From Bacillota bacterium (lineage in GTDB: Bacteria; Bacillota; Clostridia; Ch29): a stretch of 64,000 bases of DNA. The stretch spans positions 172,479-236,478 of the forward strand of contig JABVCK010000027.1 in NCBI GenBank assembly GCA_013540605.1, in the 5' to 3' direction. Position 1 is the first letter of the stretch; the number at the start of each line of letters is the position of its first letter. The notes below the pieces were generated by a model. It saw only the letters and a list, made by a program, of their open reading frames with translations. It had not been told where the DNA came from and did not search any database. Positions 24,013 through 32,836 of this stretch are shown here, piece after piece. The position numbers were made by a program, and so were the translations under genes.

Positions 24013-24618
24013 TTATTTTTGCATGTTCGTTTCACCCCCTGCTTTCTTTTTTATCAATCTTAAATGTGTTTTTACAGAATTAATGCTTATATTCAAAGAC
24101 TCTGCAATTTCCCGTCTTGTTTTCCTCTGCTGGTAAAGTCTATATACCTTCTCCTGCTGCGGGCTCAACCCCGGCGGTATCCCTTCCTTTTCCTTCTCCT
24201 TATACTTTTCTATCTTCCTTATAGCCTGTTTATATGCCCGGAACACCGTACTGGGTTCTAATTCCAGCATACTTGCAACCTCGGTACAGGAATGGTTCTG
24301 CCTTAGTCTTGCCACCTCCCGCTGTCTTTCTGTAAGTATCGAATTCTCCAGGTCATCCTTATTGAGGGCTCCGAATTCATACAGAGTTCTCTTTTTCAAC
24401 TCCCTCACCGCTTCCGTAAGATCGCTTTTCATGCTGCCCAGAAGTTCCAGTTCTACTTCTTCCAATACCGTCCTGCCTTTAGCATCGTTTTGTCCTTTCA
24501 GACCGGTCCTATAGTCATCAACCTTCCTGCAGCTATCCTTGTATTCAACGTGCAGCTCAACCCAGGATGACCATTCCTGCCTGCTGCTTAACTCTCTCTT
24601 TTCGGCAACCTCACTCAT
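24013..24618 (-). CDS. Regulator with two sigma-70 region 4-like helix-turn-helix domains
   Basis: 201 residues from ATG 24618 (GGGAGG upstream). Two HTH segments are visible: 'LTERQREVARLRQNHSCTEVASMLELEPSTVFRAYKQAIRKI' (about 95-136) and 'LSPQQEKVYRLYQQRKTRREIAESLNISINSVKTHLRLIKKK' (about 151-192). The N-terminal 90 residues are a helical region without a sigma region 2. It resembles ArpU or sigma-like late-gene regulators of phages and integrative elements, so it may control element genes. Confidence 0.7.
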   Translation of the reverse strand: MSEVAEKRELSSRQEWSSWVELHVEYKDSCRKVDDYRTGLKGQNDAKGRTVLEEVELELLGSMKSDLTEAVRELKKRTLYEFGALNKDDLENSILTERQREVARLRQNHSCTEVASMLELEPSTVFRAYKQAIRKIEKYKEKEKEGIPPGLSPQQEKVYRLYQQRKTRREIAESLNISINSVKTHLRLIKKKAGGETNMQK

Positions 24619-24656
24619 GCCCAAACCTCCCAAATTGAATCTATTGACTTCTTTAA

Positions 24657-24890
24657 TTAGGCAACTTCGTCATCTATAAAAAGTTCAGCTATTTTTAGGA
24701 TTTCTCCCTTCGTAAACTCCAAAACTTTGCATATGTTAATAAATTGCTCCAAAGTTACTTTAACTCTACCATTTTCTACATTGTAATAGCTGCTTTTACT
24801 TTTATATCCCAGTTTTTCAGCCATATTTTGTAATGTTATACCTTTTTGAATTCTTTTGCTTTTTATTAACTCAATAAGATTTCTATACAT
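24657..24890 (-). CDS. Cro-like XRE-family repressor
   Basis: 77 residues from ATG 24890 (AGAGG upstream). The HTH reads 'GITLQNMAEKLGYKSKSSYYNVENGRVKVTLEQFINICKVLE'. It is divergent from the longer XRE repressor at 25071, and the gap between them holds four similar operators. This is the layout of a lysogeny-type switch. Confidence 0.85.
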   Translation of the reverse strand: MYRNLIELIKSKRIQKGITLQNMAEKLGYKSKSSYYNVENGRVKVTLEQFINICKVLEFTKGEILKIAELFIDDEVA

Positions 24891-24907
24891 ATACACACCT
24901 CTATAGT

Positions 24908-25059
24908 GTTCTAGTTTCTAGAACTTTATATTATAATTATAGTTCTATATATCAGAACTGTCAAGTCCATTTATGAAATTAATTCTAATTATACGAACAT
25001 TATTTAATTAATTATCTATAAATGGTAATATAAAATTAATAAGTTCTTGATTTTAGAAC
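24908..25059. promoter_or_regulatory. Four shared 17-bp operators in the divergent repressor interval
   Basis: The palindrome GTTCTNNNNNNNAGAAC occurs at 24908-24924, 24942-24958 and 25043-25059. A weaker copy (two mismatches) is at 24982-24998. They lie before both divergent start codons, as expected for joint control by the two flanking XRE proteins. Confidence 0.82.
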
Positions 25060-25070
25060 GGAGTGCTTCT

Positions 25071-25466
25071 ATGAATTTAGGTTATAGAATTAGACAGTTA
25101 AGAAAAGAAAATAATTTGACTCAAGAAAAATTCGGCAAACTATTTAATATTGCCAAAAATACTGTTTCTCAATATGAAAACGGTATTAGCACTCCTGATA
25201 TTCAAACTCAAAAAAAAATTTGCGAATACTTCAATATTTCCTTGGATTGGCTGCATGGCAGAACCAACATCCGTAACGAAGAAACCGTTCAAAACATAAA
25301 AAACGCAATAGATGACAACCCTGAACTCCTGGAACTCTGGAACCGCCTTGTACAGCGGGAAGACCTGCAGTACATGTTCGAGCAGACAAAACGCCTTACC
25401 CCTGAAAGCATCAGAAAAATTATCGAAGTAATAAAGCTTATAGAAGACGAGGAAAGCCAGGAATAG
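25071..25466 (+). CDS. CI-like XRE-family repressor of the element
   Basis: 131 residues from ATG 25071, with GGAGTG 7 bases upstream. The N-terminal HTH is 'LGYRIRQLRKENNLTQEKFGKLFNIAKNTVSQYENGISTPD'. The C-terminal half is helical and lacks a LexA-type peptidase, so induction would need an ImmA-type protease. Such a gene, with HExxH motif, follows directly. An operator covers its own promoter region, implying autoregulation. Confidence 0.87.
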   Translation: MNLGYRIRQLRKENNLTQEKFGKLFNIAKNTVSQYENGISTPDIQTQKKICEYFNISLDWLHGRTNIRNEETVQNIKNAIDDNPELLELWNRLVQREDLQYMFEQTKRLTPESIRKIIEVIKLIEDEESQE

Positions 25467-25525
25467 CACAATACTTTAGGGGTAAACGAAGGCAAATGTG
25501 TGTTCTGTGAGGAGGGAGTAAAATA

Positions 25526-25795
25526 ATTACTGGCAATGCGGAGCTATACAAGCTCCTGGAACACATAATGAGCAAGGAATCCAGTTTAAAGAAAGATCTA
25601 ACCAAATACGATATCAATATCTTATTTGAAGACTTGAGATCGCAAGTAAGGGCTATGGTGTACACATCATCCTGGGGAAAACGTTACATTATAATAAATT
25701 CCGCAATAACATACGATCGATTGCAGCATCTATTTTTACACGAACTAACACATATCCTGAACGATTTCCCAAAACACGGACATATAATATTTTAA
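25526..25795 (+). CDS. ImmA/IrrE-like metallopeptidase, short
   Basis: About 75-89 residues, depending on whether an ATT at 25526 (8 bases after GGAGG) or ATG 25568 is used. The zinc-binding motif HELTH is near the C-terminus, and 'WGKRYIIINSAITYDRLQHLFLHELTHIL' is typical of DUF955/ImmA proteins that cleave partner XRE repressors. The product ends only 11 residues after HELTH, whereas family members continue for 40 or more. It may be truncated and inactive. Confidence 0.6.
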   Translation: MTGNAELYKLLEHIMSKESSLKKDLTKYDINILFEDLRSQVRAMVYTSSWGKRYIIINSAITYDRLQHLFLHELTHILNDFPKHGHIIF

Positions 25796-26335
25796 TATAA
25801 AGTACAGGCACAAAAAATAAGCGTACACATTTGCCGGAAAACTGACAGCAGTCTATGGGAAATGAGATAGACAAGCTGTTCCGGATTATAAAGGGGTATC
25901 TTTTTATAATAGAACTCCTAAAATTTTAAGCCTATTGCAGTAATATTTCCCATAACTAGCATATCACGGCTTATCTAATATGTATTGTCAATAATGCGAA
26001 GAGACAAAGCTACAATAGATAACAAAAAATCAATAATTTGTCTATGCTAGCAATACTCTTTAAGCACTACTCTCTTTACACTAGTAAAAGTATATTCCAG
26101 ACTACTTTCTAAGCATATATATTTAGAGAATTTTAACGGCCCATAAGAACAAAGCGAATGTATTTACAGTTATGAAAAGCTTCATCTATAGACCGGTATT
26201 CCCGAACAATAGATTCGCAAACACCGGAACATTTCCGGTATTCCCGAACTACTTACTTCGGGGTTATAGAAGTTATCTGAAAGCTACCCAAAACCCTATA
26301 AAAACTTTGTGAAAGATATTTTAGGAGAAACTTAT
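25796..26335. other. AT-rich gap of 540 bp with a 15-bp direct repeat
   Basis: No gene can be supported. CCGGTATTCCCGAAC occurs at 26193-26207 and 26235-26249, and the palindrome CCGGAACATTTCCGG overlaps the second copy. This may be a leader structure of the following resistance-like gene or a scar of recombination. Confidence 0.5.
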
Positions 26336-27157
26336 ATGAGTTATTATGGGTGGACAGGCTGTCCTATAATTGTCAAAACACAAATACAACGTTTCCTAAG
26401 TATTGCTCAGAGTGCATTATCCGATAATCTAGTAGGTGTTTACCTGCATGGTTCTCTAGCTATGGGGTGCTTTAACCCAGAGCTAAGTGATATTGATATT
26501 CTGGTTGCAATGCGAGAGAGTATATCTGTTGAAACAAAACGTAATATTATTCAAGAGTTGTTATATCTGTCTCGCGTTCCTAACCCTATTGAAGTAAGTT
26601 TTTTAAGCAGAGATAATCTTAAACTATGGAGGTATCCAACGCCATATGATTTGCATTACAGTGAATTGTGGCGAGAAAAGTACAACAGTCAACTGTTAAA
26701 TGATGAATGGAAAGATTGGAACAAAAGAACAAATAAAGATCCAGATTTAGCAGCTCATATTACTATTGTATTACATAGAGGAATTTGCCTTTATGGTAGT
26801 CCAGTAGAAACAGTTTTTCCAAATGTTCCGAGTGAACATTATCAGGCATCTATATTACTCGACTATGAAGATGCTCGCAAAAGAATTATTGAGAATCCTA
26901 TATATGGTGTTTTAAATCTCTGTCGTGTGTACTGGTACCTTCTTGAAAACTGTATCTGCTCAAAAGAAGAAGCAGGAGTATGGGCAGTCAATTTTCTACC
27001 TGAAGAATTCAGAGTACTCGTTACACAGATATTGGAGGTTTATCAAGGGAGTAATAAACAGGAACAGTTTAGTAATATGATATTGAAGAGATTTGCAAGT
27101 TATATAGATAGAGAGATTAGAAGATTAATCAATAAAGAGGGGGCAGCCATCAGATAA
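26336..27157 (+). CDS. AadA-like aminoglycoside nucleotidyltransferase
   Basis: 273 residues from ATG 26336, with AGGAGA 9 bases upstream. The nucleotidyltransferase fold motif is GVYLHGSLAMGCFNPELSDID (about 41-61), with the catalytic Asp pair in SDID. The C-terminal DUF4111-type helical domain is complete ('GVLNLCRVYWYL'). Relatives adenylylate spectinomycin or streptomycin. The specific substrate is not provable here. Low GC compared with flanks suggests acquisition as cargo. Confidence 0.8.
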   Translation: MSYYGWTGCPIIVKTQIQRFLSIAQSALSDNLVGVYLHGSLAMGCFNPELSDIDILVAMRESISVETKRNIIQELLYLSRVPNPIEVSFLSRDNLKLWRYPTPYDLHYSELWREKYNSQLLNDEWKDWNKRTNKDPDLAAHITIVLHRGICLYGSPVETVFPNVPSEHYQASILLDYEDARKRIIENPIYGVLNLCRVYWYLLENCICSKEEAGVWAVNFLPEEFRVLVTQILEVYQGSNKQEQFSNMILKRFASYIDREIRRLINKEGAAIR

Positions 27158-27189
27158 CACATTAGAGATTTATGATGTTGGCAGGATAT

Positions 27190-27232
27190 AAAACAAAAAT
27201 GACCCTGCTGAGTATATATCAGCAAGGCCATC
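27190..27232 (-). terminator. Terminator hairpin downstream of the ISL3 gene
   Basis: On the minus strand, GGCCTTGCTGA-TATATAC-TCAGCAGGGTC is followed by ATTTTTGTTTT. The remaining 27233-27410 shows no gene. A GGGGGATCAATTTTC word near 27309 resembles IS21-type ends but is too short to call. Confidence 0.6.
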
Positions 27233-27410
27233 TAAATTTCACAAGATTATCTCAAACATCATGAATCTCCTGTTGTACTGAACCGTCTGCCACACAGGGT
27301 TAGCTATGGGGGATCAATTTTCACCATAACCACAGAAACTGCCAAATGACAGTATACAGAATAGCCGACATGCCTAATATAAGGCTGATAACACAGCAAA
27401 AAGTGCAAAA

Positions 27411-28577
27411 TTAAGCATAGTTCCCCCCTCCCCCAATATCAAAACTGTAATTTCTGCCCAAACGGACATAATCTTTGGTTACTCTATTCATGCTCTCTGT
27501 GAAACTGTTTGTAAGGTTTTCATCAGGAAATTTGAAGTAGTTAATTACTTCTTGTTTGCATCGGTTCAGAGCGTTTTTGATTTTTACAAAGTGTTTCATT
27601 GACTTTGGAACGTTTTCTTCCCACAAGTAGAACAGTTCAAATGCTTCTTTTGAATCTGCTGCAAGGTACACATCTCTCAAGTCTTCCTTTAGCCAGTATG
27701 CAATCTTCAATTCATCATACTTTTTGAATATTGCATCCCTTTTGGCTACTTTGTCAGGTGTAAGTTTTTCTTTGCCAGTGAGAAGTATTTTTCTTACGCC
27801 CCATAACTCCTGTGTCTCCGCTGTATTCGCCTTGTTTTTTATAGCATTGAAATATTTTAACAATGCTTTATTGGCAAAAGCGATAACGTGGAACTTGTCA
27901 ATAATAACCTTTGCATTTGGAATCAATTCCTTACATACATACTTGTACGCTGGACACATATCCATCGTAACGGCTTCAATATTCTCATAGCCCTCCATAC
28001 TGCTGATAAATGCCTTTAAAGCCGCTTTTGTGTTGCTCTCCAGCATCTCAATCATTATGCCTTTTTCAATGTCCATAAGAACCGCTCTGGCTCGTTTACA
28101 GATATACACTTCATCAATTCCTAATACCCTTGGAGCCTTTATTTTAGTGTTGTTGCGGATTTCCATTACAACCTCATCAAAGTACCGTTTAACTGTCTGG
28201 CTTGATAATCCAACTTCATCACCAATATCTTCATAACTCCTTTTAACTGCCTGTTCCATGATGTATTCTTTAAGCCTTTTAGTTACCTTTGCAAATGTGT
28301 CAATACCGTTTAATGGCTCATAGAATGTCTCACCACACGCTGAACACTTGTATCTACGATGCTTTATTCTAAGTAATACTCTCTTGCCTTGCGAAGGTAT
28401 ATCTACAACATCTCTATATCTAACCGAATGTTTTGTAAACTTTACGTCAATGCTTCCACAGTGAATACATACATAAGGCGGTTCTTCGGGTTCAATCACA
28501 TAGAGGTAATCGTATTTGTTTTGTTTGAAATCCAGAATCCTGTATCCTGGCAAATGCAATGCGTTCACCCAAATCAC
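27411..28577 (-). CDS. ISL3-family transposase, C-terminal tail altered
   Basis: 388 residues. It has an N-terminal zinc-finger domain (CIHCGS ... YKCSACGETFYE), a helix-turn-helix (VGLSSQTVKRYFDE), and an RNase H-like DDE domain with 'VLGIDEVYI', 'VTMDMCPAYKYV' and 'SFTESMNRVTKDYVRLGRNYSFD'. Usual family members continue past this motif for another 15-20 residues. Here it ends abruptly as IGGGGNYA, so the 3' end of the element is probably missing. No terminal inverted repeats were identified. GTG 28565 is an alternative start. Confidence 0.8.
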   Translation of the reverse strand: MIWVNALHLPGYRILDFKQNKYDYLYVIEPEEPPYVCIHCGSIDVKFTKHSVRYRDVVDIPSQGKRVLLRIKHRRYKCSACGETFYEPLNGIDTFAKVTKRLKEYIMEQAVKRSYEDIGDEVGLSSQTVKRYFDEVVMEIRNNTKIKAPRVLGIDEVYICKRARAVLMDIEKGIMIEMLESNTKAALKAFISSMEGYENIEAVTMDMCPAYKYVCKELIPNAKVIIDKFHVIAFANKALLKYFNAIKNKANTAETQELWGVRKILLTGKEKLTPDKVAKRDAIFKKYDELKIAYWLKEDLRDVYLAADSKEAFELFYLWEENVPKSMKHFVKIKNALNRCKQEVINYFKFPDENLTNSFTESMNRVTKDYVRLGRNYSFDIGGGGNYA

Positions 28578-28843
28578 TCCCTATCATCTTGAAATGCACT
28601 TCTAAATCGTGCAGATGATAGAAAATGATTTTTTATAATTTCAAGTATTTTTTAAGCAGTCACCTTTTTGTAATCTTCAAATCTTTCACAACTTCTAAAA
28701 ATAAACTTGTTGTTTACCCACCGCTGAAGTTCACGAATTTTTTTAGGAGCATTTTGTTTGTCATATATCATTACATAAGGGTCATTATAATGATACCAAA
28801 AAACAAGACAGACAAAACGGCTAAAATAAGTTAGAATGAGACT

Positions 28844-29137
28844 ATGGAAAAGAGAAGACATTTCACACCGGAAGAAAAAGCGAAAATAGTGATTGAGGTC
28901 TTGAGGGAAGAAAAAACGCTGAATGAAATTGCAGTAGAGCATGAGGTACACCCTAATTTGGTAAGCCGCTGGAAGGCGGAATTCTTAAACAATGCAGCAA
29001 GAGCATTCAGCAAGGAAGCTGAAGAAGTAGAGAAGGTCAGACAGTCGTATGAAAAGGAGAAGGACGAACTGCTTAGGCAAATAGGTCAACTTTCATATGA
29101 GGTTACCTGGCTTAAAAAAAAATCTGGCCGAATCTAA
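28844..29137 (+). CDS. IS3-family OrfA
   Basis: 97 residues with the helix-turn-helix typical of OrfA (RRHFTPEEKAKIVIEVLREEKTLNEIAVEHEVHPNLVSRWKAEF) and a leucine-zipper-like helix at 60-90. It ends shortly after a run of nine A (29114-29122), the probable site of -1 frameshifting that yields the OrfAB transposase. Confidence 0.92.
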   Translation: MEKRRHFTPEEKAKIVIEVLREEKTLNEIAVEHEVHPNLVSRWKAEFLNNAARAFSKEAEEVEKVRQSYEKEKDELLRQIGQLSYEVTWLKKKSGRI

Positions 29138-29996
29138 CTCCCGTGAAGACCGCATGAAAATGATTGATAGGGATAACAAAAGGCTTAGTATCAGCAGGCA
29201 GGCAAAACTCCTGAGCATTAACCGGTCAAGCCTTTATTACAAGCCTGTCCAGATAAGCGATGAAGAGTACCGTATCAAGCGTATCATTGACGAGGTGTAT
29301 ACAGCGCATCCGGAATACGGCTATCGTAGGATGACGGTGATACTGAACAGAGATTATGGGATTCTTATCAACCGGAAGAGAACCCGCCGCTATATGCGAG
29401 AGATGGGCATACATGGGTTTTGCCCTGGTCCCAACCTCAGCAAGCGGCTGCACAGCAAATATGTATACCCCTACCTTCTCAGAGACTTGAATATTAACCA
29501 TCCGAACCAGGTATGGTCTGTGGATATAACATATTGCCGGATGAAGAGAGGTTTCATGTATATGGTAGCTATCATAGACTGGTATTCCCGTTATATTGTT
29601 GGCTATGCCTTGTCAAATACGCTTGAGAGGTCATTTGTTATACAAGCAATCAAGAAGGCAATAAAGAGGTATGGGGCCCCTGAAATCATTAACAGTGATC
29701 AAGGCTGTCAGTTTACTTGTGACGATTACATAAACCTGCTAAAGGAGAAGCATATCAAGATATCAATGGACGGAAAAGGCAGAGCATTGGACAATCAAAG
29801 GATAGAGAGGTTCTTCAGGTCTTACAAATGGGAGAAGCTATATTTGGAAGAATACGAAACCGGGCATCAGCTAAGGCAAATAACTCAGGAATATGTTGAA
29901 TACTATAACAACAGGCGACCACATCAGTCATTGGGCTACAAAACACCGGCAGAATACTATTTTGGAGGCTGTCAGCAACTTCCGGCAGTTGTATAA
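29097..29996 (+). CDS. IS3-family OrfB (DDE transposase)
   Basis: 299 residues counted from 29097; in practice made as an OrfAB fusion by slippage on the A9 run. It has the HTH_21 region followed by the integrase core. Catalytic residues are the Asp in 'VWSVDITYCRM', the Asp in 'IINSDQGCQFT', and the Glu in 'DNQRIERFFRSYKWE'. The final 'YNNRRPHQSLGYKTPAEYYF' is the usual end. It appears intact. Confidence 0.93.
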   Translation: MRLPGLKKNLAESNSREDRMKMIDRDNKRLSISRQAKLLSINRSSLYYKPVQISDEEYRIKRIIDEVYTAHPEYGYRRMTVILNRDYGILINRKRTRRYMREMGIHGFCPGPNLSKRLHSKYVYPYLLRDLNINHPNQVWSVDITYCRMKRGFMYMVAIIDWYSRYIVGYALSNTLERSFVIQAIKKAIKRYGAPEIINSDQGCQFTCDDYINLLKEKHIKISMDGKGRALDNQRIERFFRSYKWEKLYLEEYETGHQLRQITQEYVEYYNNRRPHQSLGYKTPAEYYFGGCQQLPAVV

Positions 29997-30075
29997 AACC
30001 TTGGGGCTCTGCCCCAAACCCCGTCCTCGTCGGAAGGCAGCCGGTCTGTCATAACAGACCGGAAAGCAAAAGGAT

Positions 30076-30133
30076 GTATGCGGATTGGATGTCAAGGGCC
30101 AAGTGAACTCGCATACGCTCGCCCTTGACATCC
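30076..30133. other. Interleaved inverted repeats (pseudoknot topology) in the IS3 tail
   Basis: Order of elements: GTATGCG (30076-30082), GGATGTCAAGGGC (30087-30099), CGCATAC (30110-30116), GCCCTTGACATCC (30121-30133). The first pairs with the third and the second with the fourth. As RNA this would be an H-type pseudoknot with 7- and 13-bp stems. Confidence 0.7.
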
Positions 30134-31085
30134 ACCAACAGAGTGTATTGATGTAAGTATCTAAAATAAAAGAAAGGAGACCTAACTTAGCCCGGCAAAA
30201 AAATTGTCTTGACAATGGGGAGCATCATACATAATCTAGTTCTTTCAACTTGTATATACGATATAAGTCAAATTCGAATTCGGTATTATAATTTACTAAT
30301 ACATAAACCCTAGTTTTCCTCATGTTTATATCAGTTTGCTTTTTAAAATATTTAAGGTTTTGGATTATTAAGTCTGACTGCTCATTTGTATCCCAGGCAA
30401 AGTGAAGCATTTTTAACTTTAGTTGCTTAATTTTGTCAATTACCTCATCTGTCATAAGCCTTATATCTAACCCTTGAGTAAAATCAATATATGCTTTGCT
30501 CTCTATAAGTTGGTCAAGTAATTCTATTTTGTCAGGGCAAGCAAGTAAGTTAGGGTCTAATAGTTTAATCTCTTTTTGTCCATTCCAAAATTGTCTTAAA
30601 GACGCTACTTGATAACTGTACCTTCCTTCTTTTTTACTTACTATGCAAAACGGACAATTTCTTGGGCAGCCTCTCGTTAGAAAACCGTAAGCAACATTTT
30701 TTATTCCATATAGTTCATAATCAGGATAAATATTTTCAATTTCGTAAGGTAATTTGTTTTCAAGTCCATATCCAGTTCCACCTTTAATTATTTCATCTGC
30801 CTGGATGCACATTTCATAATCTGGTGTGAAATCGAATACTTTAGAAACATATACTCTGTCATATCGATTTAAAGGGAAAAACCATTCTACATCATCACCT
30901 AAACTTTTATGAAAAGCAGATATTTTCATTAAAGGCAAGTTTGGAAAATTGTGACCGTCAACATCTATTAAACCTATCTTCAAATTGTCACCCCCACCAT
31001 GAAAGTTGTTTGAAATGTTGTATAATTTTTTATGCTTATTTCTGTAAACCACCATCAAAGTTGTTTACCCACATTAACAGTTATT

Positions 31086-32834
31086 CTACCATTCACCTAT
31101 CCTATTCGCTTTGAATAACTCCTCCGGCGTATTAAAAGCTGTAAAAAACAACGGAGACCCAGCAAAGGACAATGGTGAAACTGGTCCTACACTCATAAAT
31201 GAATACTGTCTGGATGCTATATCAAAAGAGCTATGAGGATCACGAAAAGTCTGATATAGTTTAAGAGCATTAGGATCTCCTCCAATAATTTCTCTTAAAG
31301 ATATAAATTCTGTCCCTAAAGCCAATCCAAATCCAAAAAATAAGATCCTAAGCTGATTTATAATCTCCCTATGCAAACTGGAAAGTGTCTGACTAATGAA
31401 CATCCATCCAAGTCCATACTTCCTAGTAGTTCTTACTGCATCAATTAAAGAGAGCCTCACTCTTTCCTGTCTTTCATCTTCCCTCTTTTCCCTTGAAGCT
31501 AGTCTATGGGCCTCATCTAAGACAACTAACGTATTCAGAAACCTGCTTTCTTGATATGCCGTTTCTGCTAAATAACCGATTGCATCTAGTAGCCTTTTTA
31601 TAACCAATGCTTGGATTGTGTCGTTCCAGAAAAGCCCAGTAGCCGTTTCTTTCGATAAATCAATGATAACCACTGGGCGGTTGTCTCCATCAAGGTTGAA
31701 CACCTGATTAATTAAGGCATCAACACTTATTGCGCCATCTCGTTCCTTTCTAAACAACTCGGTTATGGGTGCCCAATAGCTATTGAAAAAATCATCTTTA
31801 TCTGCTTCTTCATATGCAGCTATAAATCTATTACGTGATGTATCACTTTTATATATTTGGCATTGTATATTTTTATCACCAAGTATCTTCCATGCACGTT
31901 CAAAAGCCTCACGACTATATAAATCCTTTAACTTCACCTTACTTTTGTCTAACTTCTCAGCCAATAATTCGCAAGCAGTATTTCTATTTTCACCTTTCCG
32001 TATTGTAAGACGATCAAAAAAGGGAGACTCATATAGAATCTCACTAAAAAGATCCCATCTATCCAATACTAAATCTTTAATGCTCTTAACTATTACTTTT
32101 TTACTCATTCTCTTAAATATATCTGCCAAATTCAAAGGAAATCCTTCAGTTCTAATTTGCCCCCTCACATCTTTTGAAAATTCTCCTTGAGGATCAATAA
32201 CAAAAATAGCCATTTCAGAGTACCTAGCATATGCAAGAAGAATCATTTTGGCAAGAACTGATTTCCCTGAACCGGTCTTTCCAAATATCCCTAGATGATA
32301 AGCTTCTCCTGCTCCATGTGGTCCTCTACCGAAATGTTTAAACCATAGTGGTAATTTAGGTTTTGATCCATATACATGTCCTAAATAAAAAATCTCATCT
32401 TTATATCTTTCCAATAATTTGTCCAGCATAGCCTCAGTTGCTAAATTAATAAACGTGCCGGTAGCCGGAACTGTTCCCAAAATACTTGGTTCATACCGGT
32501 TACCCTCGTCGCTAAAAACAGCGCTGACCGCCATCTGCCCAAGATGTGTATCCTGCTGTCCGCTTACGGGGTTAACTTGTCCTCTTTGTCTAGCAAGTGA
32601 TCTCATAGTCGGATCTTCAAGCCAAATATTTCTCAATTGTACTTCTGTTATCTGACCTAATGCATAATGTGCTTTTCCTTCCTGAGAAAAACTGAAAAAC
32701 GCCAATTCTCCAACTAGCTTCTTATTAACAGCAGTTCCCAAAATGTCCAAGGACAGTTCACTTGTTGAAGAAGGTGAACCTATTGTACCGATACGTTCAG
32801 AAATACTTAATAGATTTTGAATACTGCTACTCAT
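31086..32834 (-). CDS. herA: HerA-like hexameric DNA translocase ATPase
   Basis: 582 residues. An N-terminal HAS-barrel-like beta region covers about 15-130. The Walker A motif GKTGSGKS is at 185-192 and Walker B VVLDEAH at 437-443. A 'TTRKYGLGWMFISQTLSSL' sensor region and arginine-containing C-terminus follow. HerA works with the nuclease NurA in DNA end processing in archaea, and HerA ATPases recur in bacterial antiphage systems. The start lies 2 bases after the nurA stop, with AAAGGGGG upstream, so the pair is an operon and probably a complex. Confidence 0.92.
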   Translation of the reverse strand: MSSSIQNLLSISERIGTIGSPSSTSELSLDILGTAVNKKLVGELAFFSFSQEGKAHYALGQITEVQLRNIWLEDPTMRSLARQRGQVNPVSGQQDTHLGQMAVSAVFSDEGNRYEPSILGTVPATGTFINLATEAMLDKLLERYKDEIFYLGHVYGSKPKLPLWFKHFGRGPHGAGEAYHLGIFGKTGSGKSVLAKMILLAYARYSEMAIFVIDPQGEFSKDVRGQIRTEGFPLNLADIFKRMSKKVIVKSIKDLVLDRWDLFSEILYESPFFDRLTIRKGENRNTACELLAEKLDKSKVKLKDLYSREAFERAWKILGDKNIQCQIYKSDTSRNRFIAAYEEADKDDFFNSYWAPITELFRKERDGAISVDALINQVFNLDGDNRPVVIIDLSKETATGLFWNDTIQALVIKRLLDAIGYLAETAYQESRFLNTLVVLDEAHRLASREKREDERQERVRLSLIDAVRTTRKYGLGWMFISQTLSSLHREIINQLRILFFGFGLALGTEFISLREIIGGDPNALKLYQTFRDPHSSFDIASRQYSFMSVGPVSPLSFAGSPLFFTAFNTPEELFKANRIGEW

Positions 32835-32836
32835 TT

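Larger units (their letters stand above)
28791..30230 (+). mobile_element. IS3-family insertion sequence
   Basis: The ends share TGATRC...CAAGACA...TAAGTTAG: inward from the left TGATACCAAAAAACAAGACA, and from the right TGATGCTCCCCATTGTCAAG. A 4-bp duplication ATAA (28787-28790 and 30231-30234) flanks it. OrfA and OrfB are intact. A noncoding tail of about 230 bases follows OrfB and contains strong inverted repeats, which is unusual for IS3 elements. Confidence 0.85.
28652..30983 (-). pseudogene. Radical SAM protein gene interrupted by an IS3 element
   Basis: The upstream part (30231-30983, start TTG after GGTGGGGGTG) encodes 'KIGLIDVDGHNFPNLPLMKIS', a B12-binding-like N-terminal region, and the SAM motif CPRNCPFC (Cys106, Cys110, Cys113). 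The downstream part resumes beyond the insertion at 28790 with 'NDPYVMIYDKQNAPKKIRELQRWVNN' and stops at 28652. Rejoining at the 4-bp duplication ATAA gives ELDYNDPYVMIYD in frame, about 300 residues. It lies 103 bases after herA on the same strand and may be part of that defence-like cluster. It should now be inactive. Confidence 0.85.

Noticed and set aside
26193..26249. CRISPR array
   Set aside because: Only two repeat copies, spacing not regular, no cas genes. No CRISPR array was seen anywhere in the window.
27300..27330. IS21 remnant suggested by GGGGGATCAATTTTC
   Set aside because: Too short, with no istA/istB homology nearby.
31086..32834. VirB4-type conjugation ATPase
   Set aside because: The protein is paired with NurA and has the HerA layout, not the VirB4 layout, so it is not evidence for a T4SS.
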